A DNA stretch of 64,000 nucleotides from Bordetella parapertussis (GTDB lineage: Bacteria; Pseudomonadota; Gammaproteobacteria; Burkholderiales; Burkholderiaceae_B). The translations under genes and the position numbers were made by a program. This document shows, in pieces, positions 1 to 8,973 of the stretch (its first letter is position 1; each line of letters opens with the position of its first letter). The stretch covers positions 1-64,000 of the forward strand of contig CAMBZR010000008.1 of assembly GCA_945872285.1 (NCBI GenBank), given 5' to 3'. Under the pieces are notes generated by a model. That model saw only the letters and a list, made by a program, of their open reading frames with translations. It made no database searches and had not been told where the DNA came from.

Positions 1-403
1 CCCCTGACTGGTTGAAAAACAGCCAATTGGCTGTTTGTGTTTCAAGGCCAACGACTCGCTTGAGCACAGTGATCGCATCGGTCAACTCGACCTTGCCGTT
101 GCCGTCCACATCAGCCGCATAAGCCTGATACGCAGTCACGGCCTGACCTGAACCGTTAACCTCCAGGCCGACGATCATCTTGAGAATGGCGATCGCATCT
201 TGCAGATTAACTGCCTGGCTCGCCAGCGCAGAACTCGTGCTGACTGGAGTGATCTCCGCAGCTGCCCGAGGAAGCGGCAGTTTCGGCTCAAAACCTGACT
301 GCGAGGTATCGGTTGCCGCTGAATTTTGGACATCACCGCCACCGCAAGCTGAAAGCATTGCGGCCGTTATCAGGGTCAGAAAAAAGGCACGAATATGAAA
401 CAC
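1..403 (-). CDS. Dockerin-like lipoprotein, partial (runs off left edge)
   Basis: Open frame on the minus strand from a GTG at 403, with GAGGT eight bases upstream, to the window edge with no stop. The N-terminus is a hydrophobic signal ending in a lipobox (LSAC then GGGGD-like small residues), so it is probably a lipidated exported protein. After a Ser/Pro-rich linker come two repeats of the type I dockerin/EF-hand kind: VNLQDAIAILKMIVGLE and, 30 residues later, DVDGNGKVELTDAITVLKR with the calcium-binding Asp-x-Asp-x-Asn pattern. In anaerobes dockerins dock to cohesins; in proteobacteria such domains occur in surface or exported proteins of unknown partner. No cohesin is seen here. The C-terminal part lies outside the window, so the full domain content is unknown. 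Confidence 0.75.
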   Translation of the reverse strand, partial: MFHIRAFFLTLITAAMLSACGGGDVQNSAATDTSQSGFEPKLPLPRAAAEITPVSTSSALASQAVNLQDAIAILKMIVGLEVNGSGQAVTAYQAYAADVDGNGKVELTDAITVLKRVVGLETQTANWLFFNQSG

Positions 404-523
404 TGCAGTGACCTCAAAGACGGATAGAGAAGTGGATCGATTTGCTTGAACAGCATTTCCCGAAAGATAAGTGGACACACAGCCGGGCGAGTACGCACGG
501 AAATGCGCGGGGATCGTAGTCGA

Positions 524-555
524 TTTTGGTTTTGATTTTGGTCTTGGTTTTGCAG
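524..555. repeat. Low-complexity TTTTGG-type run
   Basis: Five imperfect copies of a six-base TTTTGG/TTTTGA unit follow each other directly. It is a simple-sequence tract in non-coding DNA; no function is visible. Confidence 0.6.
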
Positions 556-808
556 GAAATTTTTCAATCAAGAAGGGCGTACAGGCGCGGCGCAGCCAAT
601 GCTGTTAGTCAAAATATCCATCCGAGCCAATTTCCAGAAAACACCGGCGTTTTGACTGCCCCTGCCAACGACAAAGAACCCATCAGCCAAGCTAAGAGCT
701 GCAACTTGCACCAACAAAGCCGCGGCTCAACCCCGCGCAGGCAGCAACAGAACCCGGTGAGCACGAATCAAACGCCCTGGCCTAGATCGTGGTTGCCTGA
801 TCCAAAAC

Positions 809-837
809 CTCGCACGAGCGAGCGTTTTTGATTTTTT
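809..837 (+). terminator. Possible rho-independent terminator
   Basis: CTCGC (809-813), loop ACGA, GCGAG (818-822), followed by CG, five T, GA and six T. The stem is short but the T-tract is good. No plus-strand gene clearly ends here, so the transcript it would stop is unknown. Confidence 0.4.
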
Positions 838-984
838 GAACATGCGGGGGCGTCAGGTCAGCCGAGCAAAAGGGGGGCAAAGTGCTAGAAAACCTAGTCT
901 TGAAGCGCCGAACTTCAGCACACATTACTGTTTGAAGATGACCAACATCCCCTTCATCTCTTTCAATACCAATGACTGAGATGG

Positions 985-1069
985 TGGTGCCCGGGGCCGG
1001 AATCGAACCGGCACGGATTTCTCCGGGGGATTTTGAGTCCCCTGCGTCTACCAATTTCACCACCCGGGC
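985..1069 (-). tRNA. tRNA-Leu (CAA)
   Basis: An 85-base minus-strand tRNA with acceptor arms GCCCGGG/CCCGGGC, a class II variable arm, T-loop GGTTCGATTCC and an encoded CCA. The anticodon stem GGGGA/TCCCC encloses the loop CTCAAAA, giving anticodon CAA, which reads TTG leucine codons. Confidence 0.97.
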
Positions 1070-1269
1070 CTTGGGGGATCGCGCGCGAGGCGCTTTGGAA
1101 CGAAGTTGTGCATTATACGGCGTATACAAATTTTGCGTGCGGGGCTGCGCTTGGGTATTCTCAATCGCGGCATCGGGGTCTGCTCAAGCTGCGGTTCGCC
1201 CCGTCTTTTCAGTAAGATCTGTTGCAAACAAGCCCCAACACGACTCCTAATACAGCCAACGGTTACTCC

Positions 1270-2631
1270 ATGCCAAGCCTCGATCTACAACTTGCACACC
1301 ATGCCTCAGCGCTAACCTTTGCCGCCTTGACGCCTCACGCGCTTGAGCGCGCAAAGGTCTTTTTACTTGACACCCTTGGCGTTGGTATCGCCGGTGGCAG
1401 TACGCCTGAAATCCAGCCCTTGCTCAAGGCGGTACGCGGCTGGGGCGAGGGTGCAGAGGTTGCTGTTTGGGGCACCGATCTCAAACTGCCGCGGGGGCAG
1501 GCCGTGTTGGTCAATGCCTATCAAATCCACTGCCAAGAGTACGACTGCCTGCACGAGGGCGCAGTACTGCATGCGATGGCAACGCTGCTGCCGGTACTGT
1601 TGGCCGAGGCCCAGGTTCGGGGTGGCGTGACTGGTCAGGCGCTTCTTACCGCCTTAGCCGCAGGCGTTGATATTGCGTGCACCATAGGCCTCGCCTCAAA
1701 TTTAGGGCTGCGATTTTTTCGCCCGGCAACCTCGGGCGGCTTTGGCGCAGTAGCTGGTTTGGCCAACCTGCGCGGCTTTGATGCCGACACCACTTTAGCG
1801 GCGTTTGGACATCAACTGGCGCAGGTGAGTGGCACTATGCAGGCACACACTGAGGGGAGTGTGGTGTTGCCCTTGCAGATTGGTTTAAACGCACGTGCGG
1901 CGATGCAGTCGTGTGACTTGGCTCAGGCAGGGTTTCCGAGCTTACAGTCTCCCTTGACGGGAAAATTTGGCTATCTCACGATGTTTGAAACTGACTGGGA
2001 TCTGGAACGCGCAATGGTTGACTTGGGTCAACAATCAAAAATCGCTGAACTCAGCCATAAGCCCTATCCGAGCGGCCGCGCCACGCACGGTGGTGTAGAA
2101 GGCGTGACGGTGTTGCGTGAGCAGGCCAAGTTTTCCATGCAAGACGTTGCTGAAATCCATGTACTTGGGCCGCCATTGATCAATCATTTGGTTAATCGCC
2201 CGCCTGTGCAGAACCCTACGCCAAACTATGCTCGGCTGTGTATGCCTTTTGTGTTGGCCAAAGTGTTGCAGCACGGCGTTTTAGATGCCATGCATTTTAG
2301 AGGTGACGCCTTGAGCGACGCACAAACCTATGCGCTCGCCTGCAAAGTCGTCATGCAGGTCGACGACAATCCCAATCCAAATGCTCTGGGCCCGCAAGTG
2401 GTGCGTGTGCGTTTAACCGATGGCACAGTGCTTGAGCATCATATCGATGCCATGTTGGCCAGCCCGACGCGGCCATTGAGCCCCGAGGCTTGTGCAATAA
2501 AATTTGATCGCTGCTGGCAACTGGCGTCACAGCCAATGCACCCGTCAGTTCGAATCAAAGAGCTTGTTGCTACCCTTGAACAGCGCCCAGATCTTGAAGA
2601 CTTGCTCAGTCAGATGGCGCCGAAGTACTGA
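1270..2631 (+). CDS. MmgE/PrpD family protein
   Basis: A 453-residue protein of the MmgE/PrpD family, whose best-known member PrpD dehydrates 2-methylcitrate in propionate breakdown; other members include cis-aconitate decarboxylase and iminodisuccinate epimerase. Visible family features are the N-terminal helical part with DTLGVGIAGG near residue 32, the EYDCLHEGAVLHA segment near residue 90 and the C-terminal lid with KPYPSGRATHGG near residue 255. No prpB or prpC lies nearby, so the methylcitrate cycle is not supported and the substrate is unknown. I chose the ATG at 1270; an in-frame TTG at 1222 would add 16 unrelated polar residues. Neither start has a strong Shine-Dalgarno site. It appears monocistronic. 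Confidence 0.85.
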   Translation: MPSLDLQLAHHASALTFAALTPHALERAKVFLLDTLGVGIAGGSTPEIQPLLKAVRGWGEGAEVAVWGTDLKLPRGQAVLVNAYQIHCQEYDCLHEGAVLHAMATLLPVLLAEAQVRGGVTGQALLTALAAGVDIACTIGLASNLGLRFFRPATSGGFGAVAGLANLRGFDADTTLAAFGHQLAQVSGTMQAHTEGSVVLPLQIGLNARAAMQSCDLAQAGFPSLQSPLTGKFGYLTMFETDWDLERAMVDLGQQSKIAELSHKPYPSGRATHGGVEGVTVLREQAKFSMQDVAEIHVLGPPLINHLVNRPPVQNPTPNYARLCMPFVLAKVLQHGVLDAMHFRGDALSDAQTYALACKVVMQVDDNPNPNALGPQVVRVRLTDGTVLEHHIDAMLASPTRPLSPEACAIKFDRCWQLASQPMHPSVRIKELVATLEQRPDLEDLLSQMAPKY

Positions 2632-2693
2632 GGTCTCGTATTTAGGCACTAAAAACCGCTGAGTGCCCAGGGGGGATCCTTGATCGGTGAGCT

Positions 2694-2721
2694 CTTGAAA
2701 TTTAAGATTTACCCCCCAACT
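2694..2721 (+). promoter_or_regulatory. Heat-shock (sigma-32) type promoter of htpG
   Basis: CTTGAA at 2694-2699 and CCCCAACT at 2714-2721 are separated by 14 bases. This fits the known RpoH consensus CTTGAA-N13-17-CCCCATnT with two mismatches in the -10 box. It lies about 70 bases before the htpG start, a chaperone gene that is under RpoH control in many proteobacteria. Transcription would start near 2728. Confidence 0.7.
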
Positions 2722-2735
2722 ACCCAACGTAATCT

Positions 2736-2787
2736 CAGACCCCGAGCAGTAAGGTCTGTGATCACCCTGTGGATAACTTTTCGGTGA
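2736..2787 (+). promoter_or_regulatory. htpG 5' leader with two hairpins, one covering the ribosome site
   Basis: The predicted leader contains a hairpin CAGACC (2736-2741)/GGTCTG (2753-2758) and a second, weak one in which TCACC (2762-2766) can pair with GGTGA (2783-2787). The latter is the likely Shine-Dalgarno site of htpG, whose ATG is at 2792. A five-pair stem is marginal; temperature-dependent masking is only a possibility. Confidence 0.3.
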
Positions 2788-2791
2788 GCAT

Positions 2792-4699
2792 ATGAATCAA
2801 GCAACTCCAGCGGCAGACGCCGCTCAAACAATGGGTTTTCAGGCTGAAGTCAAACAGCTGATGCACCTGATGATCCATTCGCTTTACAGCAATAAAGAGA
2901 TTTTTTTGCGTGAATTGATCTCTAACGCCTCAGACGCTTGCGACAAGTTGCGTTTTGAAGCGATTGATCAGCCTGCGCTGCTTGAGGGCGTTGGTGTCTT
3001 GAACGTGCGTGTTGATTTTGACAAGGCTGCACGCACGATTACGATTACGGACAATGGCGTTGGCATGTCACGCGACGAAGCTGTCGCTAACTTAGGCACC
3101 ATCGCACGCTCAGGCACGCGCGAGTTTTTCTCTAAGCTGACCGGCGACAACAAAAAAGATGCGCAGTTAATTGGTCAGTTTGGCGTGGGATTTTATTCAT
3201 CTTTTATTGTTGCAGACAAGGTGACGGTGCGCACGCGCCGTGCGGGCGCACCCGCAGAGCAAGGCGTGGTGTGGGAATCTGACGGCCAGGGCGAGTTCAC
3301 GATTGCGGCACTCGAGCGTGCCGAACGTGGCACCGAAGTCACGCTGCATTTGCGCGCCGAGGAAGACGAGTTTTTGAATGGCTACAAATTGCGCGAAGTG
3401 TTGCGCCGCTATTCAGACCACATTTCTTTGCCTGTTGAAATGCTCAAAGAAGAGTGGGATAAGGATAAGTCTGAGCAAGTCAAGACAGCCGAATGGGAAG
3501 CGGTCAATCAAGCCAATGCATTATGGACACGCAGCAAGTCTGATGTCACCGACGAGCAATATCGCGAGTTTTACAAGCATGTGTCACATGATTTTGACGA
3601 TCCGCTTGCCTGGACGCACAACCGCGTTGAAGGCCGCAGCGAATACACGCAACTGTTGTTTATCCCAAAGCATGCGCCGTTTGATATGTGGGATCGGGAT
3701 GCGCGTCGTGGCGTTAAGCTTTACGTCAAGCGTGTGTTTATTATGGACGATGCTGAGCAGATGCTGCCTTCGTACTTGCGCTTTGTGCGTGGGGTGATTG
3801 ACTCGGCCGATTTGCCACTAAACGTCTCGCGTGAGTTGCTGCAAGAAAGTCGCGATGTGAAAGCGATTCGTGAAGGCTCAACCAAACGTATTCTCAGCAT
3901 GCTTGAGGATTTGGCTGAAAATAATAAAGACGATTACGCAACTTTCTGGACCGAGTTTGGTCAGGTTTTGAAAGAAGGCACGGGCGAAGACTCGGGCAAT
4001 ATTGAACGTATCTCTAAGCTGTTGCGTTTTGCTTCAACCAAGCAGGGTTCAGACGCGCAAACCGTCACCTTGGCCGATTACGTTGCTGAGATGAAAGACG
4101 GTCAAGACAAAATTTATTATGTCACGGCCGACAGTTATACCGCGGGTAGCAACAGCCCGCATATCGAGATCTTTCGCAAGAAAGGCATCGACGTGTTGGT
4201 GATGTGGGATCGTGTCGATGAGTGGATGCTGTCGCACCTGCGTGAGTTTGATGGCAAGCAGTTGGTATCGGTTGCCAAAGGCGGGCTTGATCTTGAGGCG
4301 CTGGTTGATGATGAAGAAAAGAAACATCAAACCGAGGTGGCCGAGCAGTTCAAACCATTGATTCAGCGCTTGCAAGAGTCGTTAAAAGATCGCGTTAAAG
4401 AAGTGCGCGTCACGTTGCGTTTGGTTGATTCGCCTTCTTGCGTGGTCGTGGGGCAAAATGATTTAAGCCCGCACCTGCAGCGCATGCTGAAAGCGGCGGG
4501 TCAGGCTGCCCCTGACGTGTTGCCTGTGCTTGAGATCAATCCCGAGCATGCTTTGGTGGCACGTATACAAACCGCTTCAGACGAGACGTTTAGCGACTGG
4601 GCAACCTTGTTGTTTGAACAGGCGCTGTTGGCCGACGGCTCGCAATTGCCAGACCCAACTGCTTTTGTGAAGCGTGTAAATCAGTTGTTGTTAGCTTAA
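2792..4699 (+). CDS. htpG: Molecular chaperone HtpG (Hsp90)
   Basis: A 635-residue bacterial Hsp90, the usual length. It is a cytosolic ATP-dependent dimeric chaperone. The N-terminal GHKL ATPase shows [10 protein letters not shown] (E41, N45 for catalysis and Mg), [14 protein letters not shown] and [11 protein letters not shown]; the middle domain holds LNVSRELLQ and the catalytic arginine loop; the C-terminal dimerisation domain ends in KRVNQLLLA. The start ATG is preceded by GGTGAG. It stands alone behind a sigma-32-like promoter. Its last four bases overlap the end of the convergent ampD gene. Confidence 0.98.
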   Translation: MNQATPAADAAQTMGFQAEVKQLMHLMIHSLYSNKEIFLRELISNASDACDKLRFEAIDQPALLEGVGVLNVRVDFDKAARTITITDNGVGMSRDEAVANLGTIARSGTREFFSKLTGDNKKDAQLIGQFGVGFYSSFIVADKVTVRTRRAGAPAEQGVVWESDGQGEFTIAALERAERGTEVTLHLRAEEDEFLNGYKLREVLRRYSDHISLPVEMLKEEWDKDKSEQVKTAEWEAVNQANALWTRSKSDVTDEQYREFYKHVSHDFDDPLAWTHNRVEGRSEYTQLLFIPKHAPFDMWDRDARRGVKLYVKRVFIMDDAEQMLPSYLRFVRGVIDSADLPLNVSRELLQESRDVKAIREGSTKRILSMLEDLAENNKDDYATFWTEFGQVLKEGTGEDSGNIERISKLLRFASTKQGSDAQTVTLADYVAEMKDGQDKIYYVTADSYTAGSNSPHIEIFRKKGIDVLVMWDRVDEWMLSHLREFDGKQLVSVAKGGLDLEALVDDEEKKHQTEVAEQFKPLIQRLQESLKDRVKEVRVTLRLVDSPSCVVVGQNDLSPHLQRMLKAAGQAAPDVLPVLEINPEHALVARIQTASDETFSDWATLLFEQALLADGSQLPDPTAFVKRVNQLLLA

Positions 4700-5286
4700 G
4701 TGCGTTGCGCAGGTTTGCCGACGCGGCGAGCCTGCGGCCACTGCGCCAAAACTCTAAAGCGTGACCAGTCAAAGCAAGGTCCAGGATCTGTTTTACGCCC
4801 TGGGGCGATCTCAGAATGCCCAGCGGCAGCGGCAAGTGGGTAGCGCGCGCGTAAGCACTGAGTCAGCGCTGCAAGCCGCTCGTACTGACGGTCTTCAAAG
4901 GGTAGCGCGTCAGTGCCCTCAAGCTCAATACCGATCGAAAAATCATTGCATTGTTCACGCCCTTCAAAAGAAGACGCCCCGGCGTGCCAGGCGCGGTCGT
5001 CGCACGACACGAACTGGGTGATGTGTCCAAGCCGGTCGATCACAAAATGCGCCGAAACTTTTAAGCCTTGCACATTCACAAACCATGGATCTGCAGAAAT
5101 ATCGAGTTGATTTAAAAACAAATCGGCGATGTAAGGCGTACCAAAGCGCCCTGGCGGCAAGGTGATGTTGTGCAACACCAATAATGACACGGTAGTGCCG
5201 GTCGGACGGCTGTTGAAGTTAGGCGAGGGCCGCAGCGACACGCCCGGCCCAGTCGCTAGCCAACCATGCAGTTCAAGCGTCAACAA
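4696..5286 (-). CDS. ampD: 1,6-anhydro-N-acetylmuramyl-L-alanine amidase AmpD
   Basis: A cytosolic zinc amidase that cuts the peptide from anhydro-muropeptides during peptidoglycan recycling; loss of AmpD de-represses ampC in species that have AmpR. With the start used here the protein has 196 residues. Zinc ligands expected from the family are in place: H39 (LVLHNI), H157 (AGHSEI) and D167 (KTDPGP); E121 (GIELEG) matches the catalytic glutamate. The frame stays open further upstream, but that part overlaps the next gene. I chose TTG at 5286, which has AAGGA six bases upstream; the neighbouring TTG at 5283 is possible. It follows the PP0621 gene, a pairing common in Burkholderiales. Confidence 0.92.
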   Translation of the reverse strand: MLTLELHGWLATGPGVSLRPSPNFNSRPTGTTVSLLVLHNITLPPGRFGTPYIADLFLNQLDISADPWFVNVQGLKVSAHFVIDRLGHITQFVSCDDRAWHAGASSFEGREQCNDFSIGIELEGTDALPFEDRQYERLAALTQCLRARYPLAAAAGHSEIAPGRKTDPGPCFDWSRFRVLAQWPQARRVGKPAQRT

Positions 5287-5353
5287 AGTCGATCCTTTTT
5301 TGCAATAAGCTGAACGAGTGTTGTGCGGCCAGGGCAGCGCGCTTTGAGTTTGT

Positions 5354-5614
5354 TTAATCTTGTGGGCGCGCGCCAAGCTTCGCATGGGCTGGCGTGCACC
5401 AAGTATTTTGATCAACCAGTGAGGCCTCAGAGCGAGGCAGATGCACGCCACAGTGGGCGCAGCGTACCATCGCTTCAGAGTCGGCGACGGGGGCATTTGT
5501 TTGCGCGGGCGCCTGAGGGGGTGGTTGCCTTTTTTTGGCGGCGTGAACGGCCAACAAGCGCGTGATGAAGATCACAACAAAAAATACGCCTGTCCAGAAA
5601 AGAGCTTTATCCAT
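5354..5614 (-). CDS. PP0621 family protein
   Basis: An 86-residue protein with one N-terminal membrane segment (ALFWTGVFFVVIFITRLLA, residues 4-22), a Pro/Gln-rich linker and a short cysteine domain: CAHCGVHLP near residue 53 and a third cysteine in TWCTPAH. The pattern suggests a small metal-binding or rubredoxin-like knob on the cytoplasmic side. Function is unknown. Its ATG overlaps the stop of the upstream membrane gene by one base and ampD follows 67 bases later, so the three are probably one operon. Confidence 0.85.
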   Translation of the reverse strand: MDKALFWTGVFFVVIFITRLLAVHAAKKRQPPPQAPAQTNAPVADSEAMVRCAHCGVHLPRSEASLVDQNTWCTPAHAKLGARPQD

Positions 5615-6468
5615 TAGTTTCTCTGCAAAATAACTTCAACGACGAAGCGACTGCCAGTGTAAGACAACACAATAAAGGCGAAGCCGACCAAGGTGTAGCG
5701 TAGGGCAATGCGGCCACGCCAGCCACGGGTATAACGACCAATCAACAGAATACCAAAGGCGAACCACGACAGCAGCGTAAAAATCGTTTTATGGTCAAAA
5801 CGCAACCATTTACCTGCGGTTGCCATCGAAATCAGTGAGCCAGACACCACCGCCATCGTCAGCAAGGCAAACCCGACCCAAATGACCCTAAACAGCACCT
5901 GCTCTTGAGCCAGGAGGGGAGGTTGCACGTCAAGAATACGACCCAGCACGACTTTAAGCCGGTTTGCCTCTTGCGCCGATGCCATCGGAAAATGCAGTCT
6001 GCGATCAATCGCCGACATGAGCAGCGCTTGTAAGGCTGCGATCGTGACTAGACCATAGGCCGAGAGTGCGATCAGTAGATGGATCCGCAAGGCAGAGTCA
6101 GTCGCGTGGGCGACGAGTTGCTCTTTAGGAAATAAGATGACCAACAGGCAAGCGCCCGCGCCGGCGGGCAATAACAGCAATTGCAGGCCATCGATACGGA
6201 TAATGAGACTTTCGAGCCAAAACACGAGCATGCCTAGCCAAATCGCGGTTGACAGGGCGAGCGCCCAACTGAGCTGAAGACGCTGATCAAACAAAATAGA
6301 CTGGTGCAGCGCATAGCCGTGCAGCGCGATGGCCACTAAAAGGCTGCCTCGGGCAAAATAACCGACCTGAACAGGGGGTTGATTTGAAGAGAACATGCGC
6401 CACAGCACCACGGCTAGCAAAGCATAGGCCACAGCGGCAAGCGAGTGAAATACAATAGGCGCAGACAT
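5614..6468 (-). CDS. Cytochrome c assembly family membrane protein (YpjD/CcsA-like)
   Basis: A 284-residue inner-membrane protein with about eight hydrophobic segments. The family (cytochrome c assembly protein domain, YpjD/HemX group) is related to haem-handling CcmC/CcsA proteins, but the role of this subgroup is not settled. Histidines that could ligate haem occur in membrane segments, for example near HSLAAVAYA and in FDHKTIF near residue 228. I used the ATG at 6468; an in-frame ATG ten codons upstream would overlap ffh. The 5' end is divergent from ffh with almost no spacer, so the two promoters must overlap or lie inside the genes. Confidence 0.8.
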   Translation of the reverse strand: MSAPIVFHSLAAVAYALLAVVLWRMFSSNQPPVQVGYFARGSLLVAIALHGYALHQSILFDQRLQLSWALALSTAIWLGMLVFWLESLIIRIDGLQLLLLPAGAGACLLVILFPKEQLVAHATDSALRIHLLIALSAYGLVTIAALQALLMSAIDRRLHFPMASAQEANRLKVVLGRILDVQPPLLAQEQVLFRVIWVGFALLTMAVVSGSLISMATAGKWLRFDHKTIFTLLSWFAFGILLIGRYTRGWRGRIALRYTLVGFAFIVLSYTGSRFVVEVILQRN

Positions 6469-6496
6469 GTGTCTAGTGTAAATCGAAACAGCCATC

Positions 6497-7909
6497 ATGC
6501 TTGAAAATCTAACTCAGCGACTATCCCGAGTCGTCAAGACCATTCGGGGCGAAGCCCGCCTGACTGAAGCGAACACCCAAGAGATGTTGCGTGAGGTGCG
6601 GTTGGCTTTACTTGAGGCGGACGTCTCGTTGCCGGTCGTGCGCGAGTTTGTCGCCAACGTTAAAGAAAAGGCTCTGGGCGCAGATGTGGTCGGCAGTTTG
6701 TCGCCGGGTCAAGCCTTAGTGGGCGTGGTGCATCGTGAGTTGACTGCGCTGATGGGGGGCGACTTAGGCCCTGATGCAAGTGAGCTGTCTTTGGCGATGC
6801 AGCCACCGGCAATCATCTTAATGGCCGGTCTACAAGGCGCCGGCAAAACCACCACCACAGGTAAATTAGCCCGCTGGCTGACCGAAGGCGGGCACGTCGC
6901 GCACGGACGGAAAACCGGCAAGAAAAAAGTGGCCGTGGTCAGCGCCGACGTCTATCGTCCAGCGGCAATCGAGCAGTTAAAAACAGTGGCGGCACAGGTG
7001 GGGGTCGAATGGATCGCCTCTGATGTGAGTCAAAAACCCGTCGATATTGCGCGTTCTGCGCTTGATTACGCCAAACGTCATCATTTTGATGTGCTAATTG
7101 TGGATACCGCAGGTCGCTTGGGTATCGACGAAGCGATGATGCGCGAGATCCGCGAACTGCACGAGATGCTCAAGCCGATCGAAACGCTCTTTGTGGTTGA
7201 CGCCATGCAGGGTCAAGATGCCGTCAATACGGCACGCGCCTTTGCTGAGGCCTTGCCGTTAACTGGCGTCGTGTTGACCAAGCTTGACGGCGATGCGCGT
7301 GGTGGCGCGGCCTTGTCGGTGCGTCATGTCACAGGCAAGCCTCTAAAGTTTGTGGGCGTATCTGAAAAGCTCGATGGCCTTGAGCCCTTTCATCCCGAGC
7401 GTATGGCGCAGCGGGTGTTGGGCATGGGCGATATTTTGTCGCTGGTTGAACAGGCTCAGCAAAATATTGATGTCGACGAGGCGAATAAGTTTGCAGCCAA
7501 AATTAAGTCCGGCGATAAGTTTGATCTAAATGATTTTAAAGAGCAGCTTGCCCAAGTTAAAAAAATGGGCGATATGAGTTCAATGCTTGAAAAACTGCCA
7601 GCGCAGTTTGCGCAAGCTGCGGGTCAGTTGCAAAGCGGGCAGGCCGAAAAACAGATGCGTCGCACTGAAGGCATCATCAACTCAATGACGCCTCTGGAAC
7701 GCAGCAAACCCGAGCTGCTTAAGGCGTCGCGCAAACGCCGCATCGCGACCGGTGCCGGTGTGCCGGTGCAAGAGGTCAATCGCATGCTCAATCAGTTTGA
7801 GCAAATGCAGGGCATGATGAAGCAAATGAAAAAAGGCGGGATGGCCAAGATGATGCGCGCCATGGGTGGCATGAAAAACCTGGGCAAACTCGGTGGCTTT
7901 GGGCGCTAG
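6497..7909 (+). CDS. ffh: Signal recognition particle protein Ffh
   Basis: The 470-residue protein part of the signal recognition particle, a GTPase that with 4.5S RNA targets nascent inner-membrane proteins to FtsY. It shows the N domain, the P-loop [15 protein letters not shown] near residue 112, [15 protein letters not shown] and the methionine-rich M domain at the end ([13 protein letters not shown]). A short basic insert (HGRKTGKKK near 137) after the P-loop helix is seen in other betaproteobacterial Ffh proteins. No 4.5S RNA gene is visible nearby. The end overlaps trmB by four bases in convergent orientation. Confidence 0.98.
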   Translation: MLENLTQRLSRVVKTIRGEARLTEANTQEMLREVRLALLEADVSLPVVREFVANVKEKALGADVVGSLSPGQALVGVVHRELTALMGGDLGPDASELSLAMQPPAIILMAGLQGAGKTTTTGKLARWLTEGGHVAHGRKTGKKKVAVVSADVYRPAAIEQLKTVAAQVGVEWIASDVSQKPVDIARSALDYAKRHHFDVLIVDTAGRLGIDEAMMREIRELHEMLKPIETLFVVDAMQGQDAVNTARAFAEALPLTGVVLTKLDGDARGGAALSVRHVTGKPLKFVGVSEKLDGLEPFHPERMAQRVLGMGDILSLVEQAQQNIDVDEANKFAAKIKSGDKFDLNDFKEQLAQVKKMGDMSSMLEKLPAQFAQAAGQLQSGQAEKQMRRTEGIINSMTPLERSKPELLKASRKRRIATGAGVPVQEVNRMLNQFEQMQGMMKQMKKGGMAKMMRAMGGMKNLGKLGGFGR

Positions 7910-8574
7910 CGCTTTATAAAAATCACATCCCAGACGCCGTGGCCTAAGCGTAAGCCGCGGTTTTCAAATTTGGTTAGAGGCCTGAACTCAGGTCGCGGCG
8001 CAAAGCCCTCGCAGGTGTTTTGCAAGCTTGTTTCGGCCGAGAGCACCGCTAACATTTGCTCGGCATAGTGCTCCCAGTCAGTCGCGCAATGGATGTAGGC
8101 ACCGGGTGCCATCCGGCTTGCAAGCAACTCAACGAGCAGTGGTTGAAGTAAGCGTCGTTTATGGTGGCGAGTCTTGGGCCACGGATCCGGAAAATAAATA
8201 TGCACGCCAGCCAGGCTTTTGGGGGCGAGCATATCGCGCAAGACCTCAACGGCGTCGTGTTGAATAATACGAATGTTGTTCAGGCTTGAGGCTTCAATGC
8301 GCTTGAGCAGGGCGCCCACACCAGCGTTAAACACTTCGACGCCTAAAAAATTATCGCTAGGTCGTGCAAGCGCTATTTTTTCGGTGGTTTCGCCCATGCC
8401 AAAGCCGATTTCAAGAATCGTTGGTGCTTCGCGCTCAAAGGTCTCGGTCAAATTCAGTAAGGTCGGGCGATAGGCCAGCGACCACGTGGTTAAAAAGGCC
8501 TCAAGTGCCTCTTGTTGACCTTGTGTAATGTGGCTACGTCGATTCACAAAGCTGCGAATATGGGTGGGGTGCAT
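7906..8574 (-). CDS. trmB: tRNA (guanine-N7-)-methyltransferase TrmB
   Basis: A 222-residue SAM-dependent enzyme that makes m7G46 in tRNA variable loops. The SAM-binding motif [10 protein letters not shown] lies near residue 55 and the family signature [13 protein letters not shown] near residue 130, with a C-terminal TKFENRG. It begins two bases after the thiS stop and uses GGGGG within the thiS end as ribosome site, so the two genes are co-transcribed. Confidence 0.97.
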   Translation of the reverse strand: MHPTHIRSFVNRRSHITQGQQEALEAFLTTWSLAYRPTLLNLTETFEREAPTILEIGFGMGETTEKIALARPSDNFLGVEVFNAGVGALLKRIEASSLNNIRIIQHDAVEVLRDMLAPKSLAGVHIYFPDPWPKTRHHKRRLLQPLLVELLASRMAPGAYIHCATDWEHYAEQMLAVLSAETSLQNTCEGFAPRPEFRPLTKFENRGLRLGHGVWDVIFIKR

Positions 8575-8576
8575 GG

Positions 8577-8777
8577 CTAGCCCCCGCCAACAGCGACGAC
8601 GATTTCGAGGCGATCTGCGGCGGCGATTATCACCTGGGCATAGATGCTCTTAGGTACGATTTCGCCATTGCGTTCAACGGCGATCCGTTTGCCGATAAAA
8701 CCAAGCTCGGCAACAAGTGCAGCAACAGAGAGGGGGCCGGCTAAAGTTTTTGCCTGACCATTGAGTACGATTTCCAT
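8577..8777 (-). CDS. thiS: Sulfur carrier protein ThiS
   Basis: A 66-residue ubiquitin-fold protein that carries sulfur as a C-terminal thiocarboxylate for synthesis of the thiamine thiazole ring. It starts MEIVLNG and ends in the essential Gly-Gly (AVGGG). ThiS works with thiazole synthase ThiG, which in related genomes usually lies directly downstream. Here trmB follows after two bases and there is no thiG in the window. The carrier itself looks intact. Confidence 0.93.
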   Translation of the reverse strand: MEIVLNGQAKTLAGPLSVAALVAELGFIGKRIAVERNGEIVPKSIYAQVIIAAADRLEIVVAVGGG

Positions 8778-8834
8778 GCCAAGTATTGTAGTGGCAGCCA
8801 GCCCCGTCTGTCAGACTGTTTGGCAATGATCTCG

Positions 8835-8840
8835 TATAAT
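8835..8840 (+). promoter_or_regulatory. -10 box of the tRNA-Gly promoter
   Basis: A perfect TATAAT sits 21 bases before the mature tRNA-Gly start. The -35 region (near TCAGAC, 8811-8816) is weak. Its spacing fits a short tRNA leader. Confidence 0.55.
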
Positions 8841-8861
8841 TCGCTCCGACTGAGCGCCAGA

Positions 8862-8935
8862 GCGGGTGTAGTTCAATGGCAGAACGGCGGCTTCCCAAGC
8901 CTCAGGCGTGGGTTCGATTCCCATCACCCGCTCCA
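8862..8935 (+). tRNA. tRNA-Gly (CCC)
   Basis: A 74-base tRNA with acceptor GCGGGTG/CACCCGC, T-arm GTGGGTTCGATTCCCAT and an encoded CCA. The anticodon loop TTCCCAA gives anticodon CCC, reading GGG. The anticodon stem has one C-T mismatch at its second pair. Confidence 0.96.
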
Positions 8936-8973
8936 GTCCTAAGTAATCTCTTGTATGTTCAGGCCCTAGCCTG

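Larger units (their letters stand above)
404..984. other. Intergenic stretch without a convincing gene
   Basis: About 580 bases between the lipoprotein gene and tRNA-Leu. Short open frames exist on both strands but have arginine- and proline-rich, non-family-like translations and no Shine-Dalgarno site. It holds a T/G low-complexity run near 524-555 and one terminator-like hairpin near 809-837. I see nothing else that I can name. Confidence 0.5.

Noticed and set aside
20..33. Perfect 14-base palindrome CAGCCAATTGGCTG
   Set aside because: It lies inside the coding part of the dockerin lipoprotein and encodes the TANWLF stretch; a chance palindrome is the simpler reading.
526..831. Plus-strand open frame of 101 codons in the first gap
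   Set aside because: Begins in the TTTTGG low-complexity tract, lacks a ribosome site and reads as Pro/Gln/Arg-rich noise.
782..1129. Long minus-strand open frame of 115 codons
   Set aside because: It covers the tRNA-Leu gene completely, and its translation has no family character.
5287..5496. 70-codon N-terminal extension of AmpD
   Set aside because: It overlaps the PP0621 gene, has no AmpD similarity, and a TTG with AAGGA upstream gives the normal family length.
8778..8861. Possible TPP riboswitch before thiS
   Set aside because: The CTGAGA and ACCTGA core motifs of the TPP aptamer are missing, and the interval is only 84 bases.
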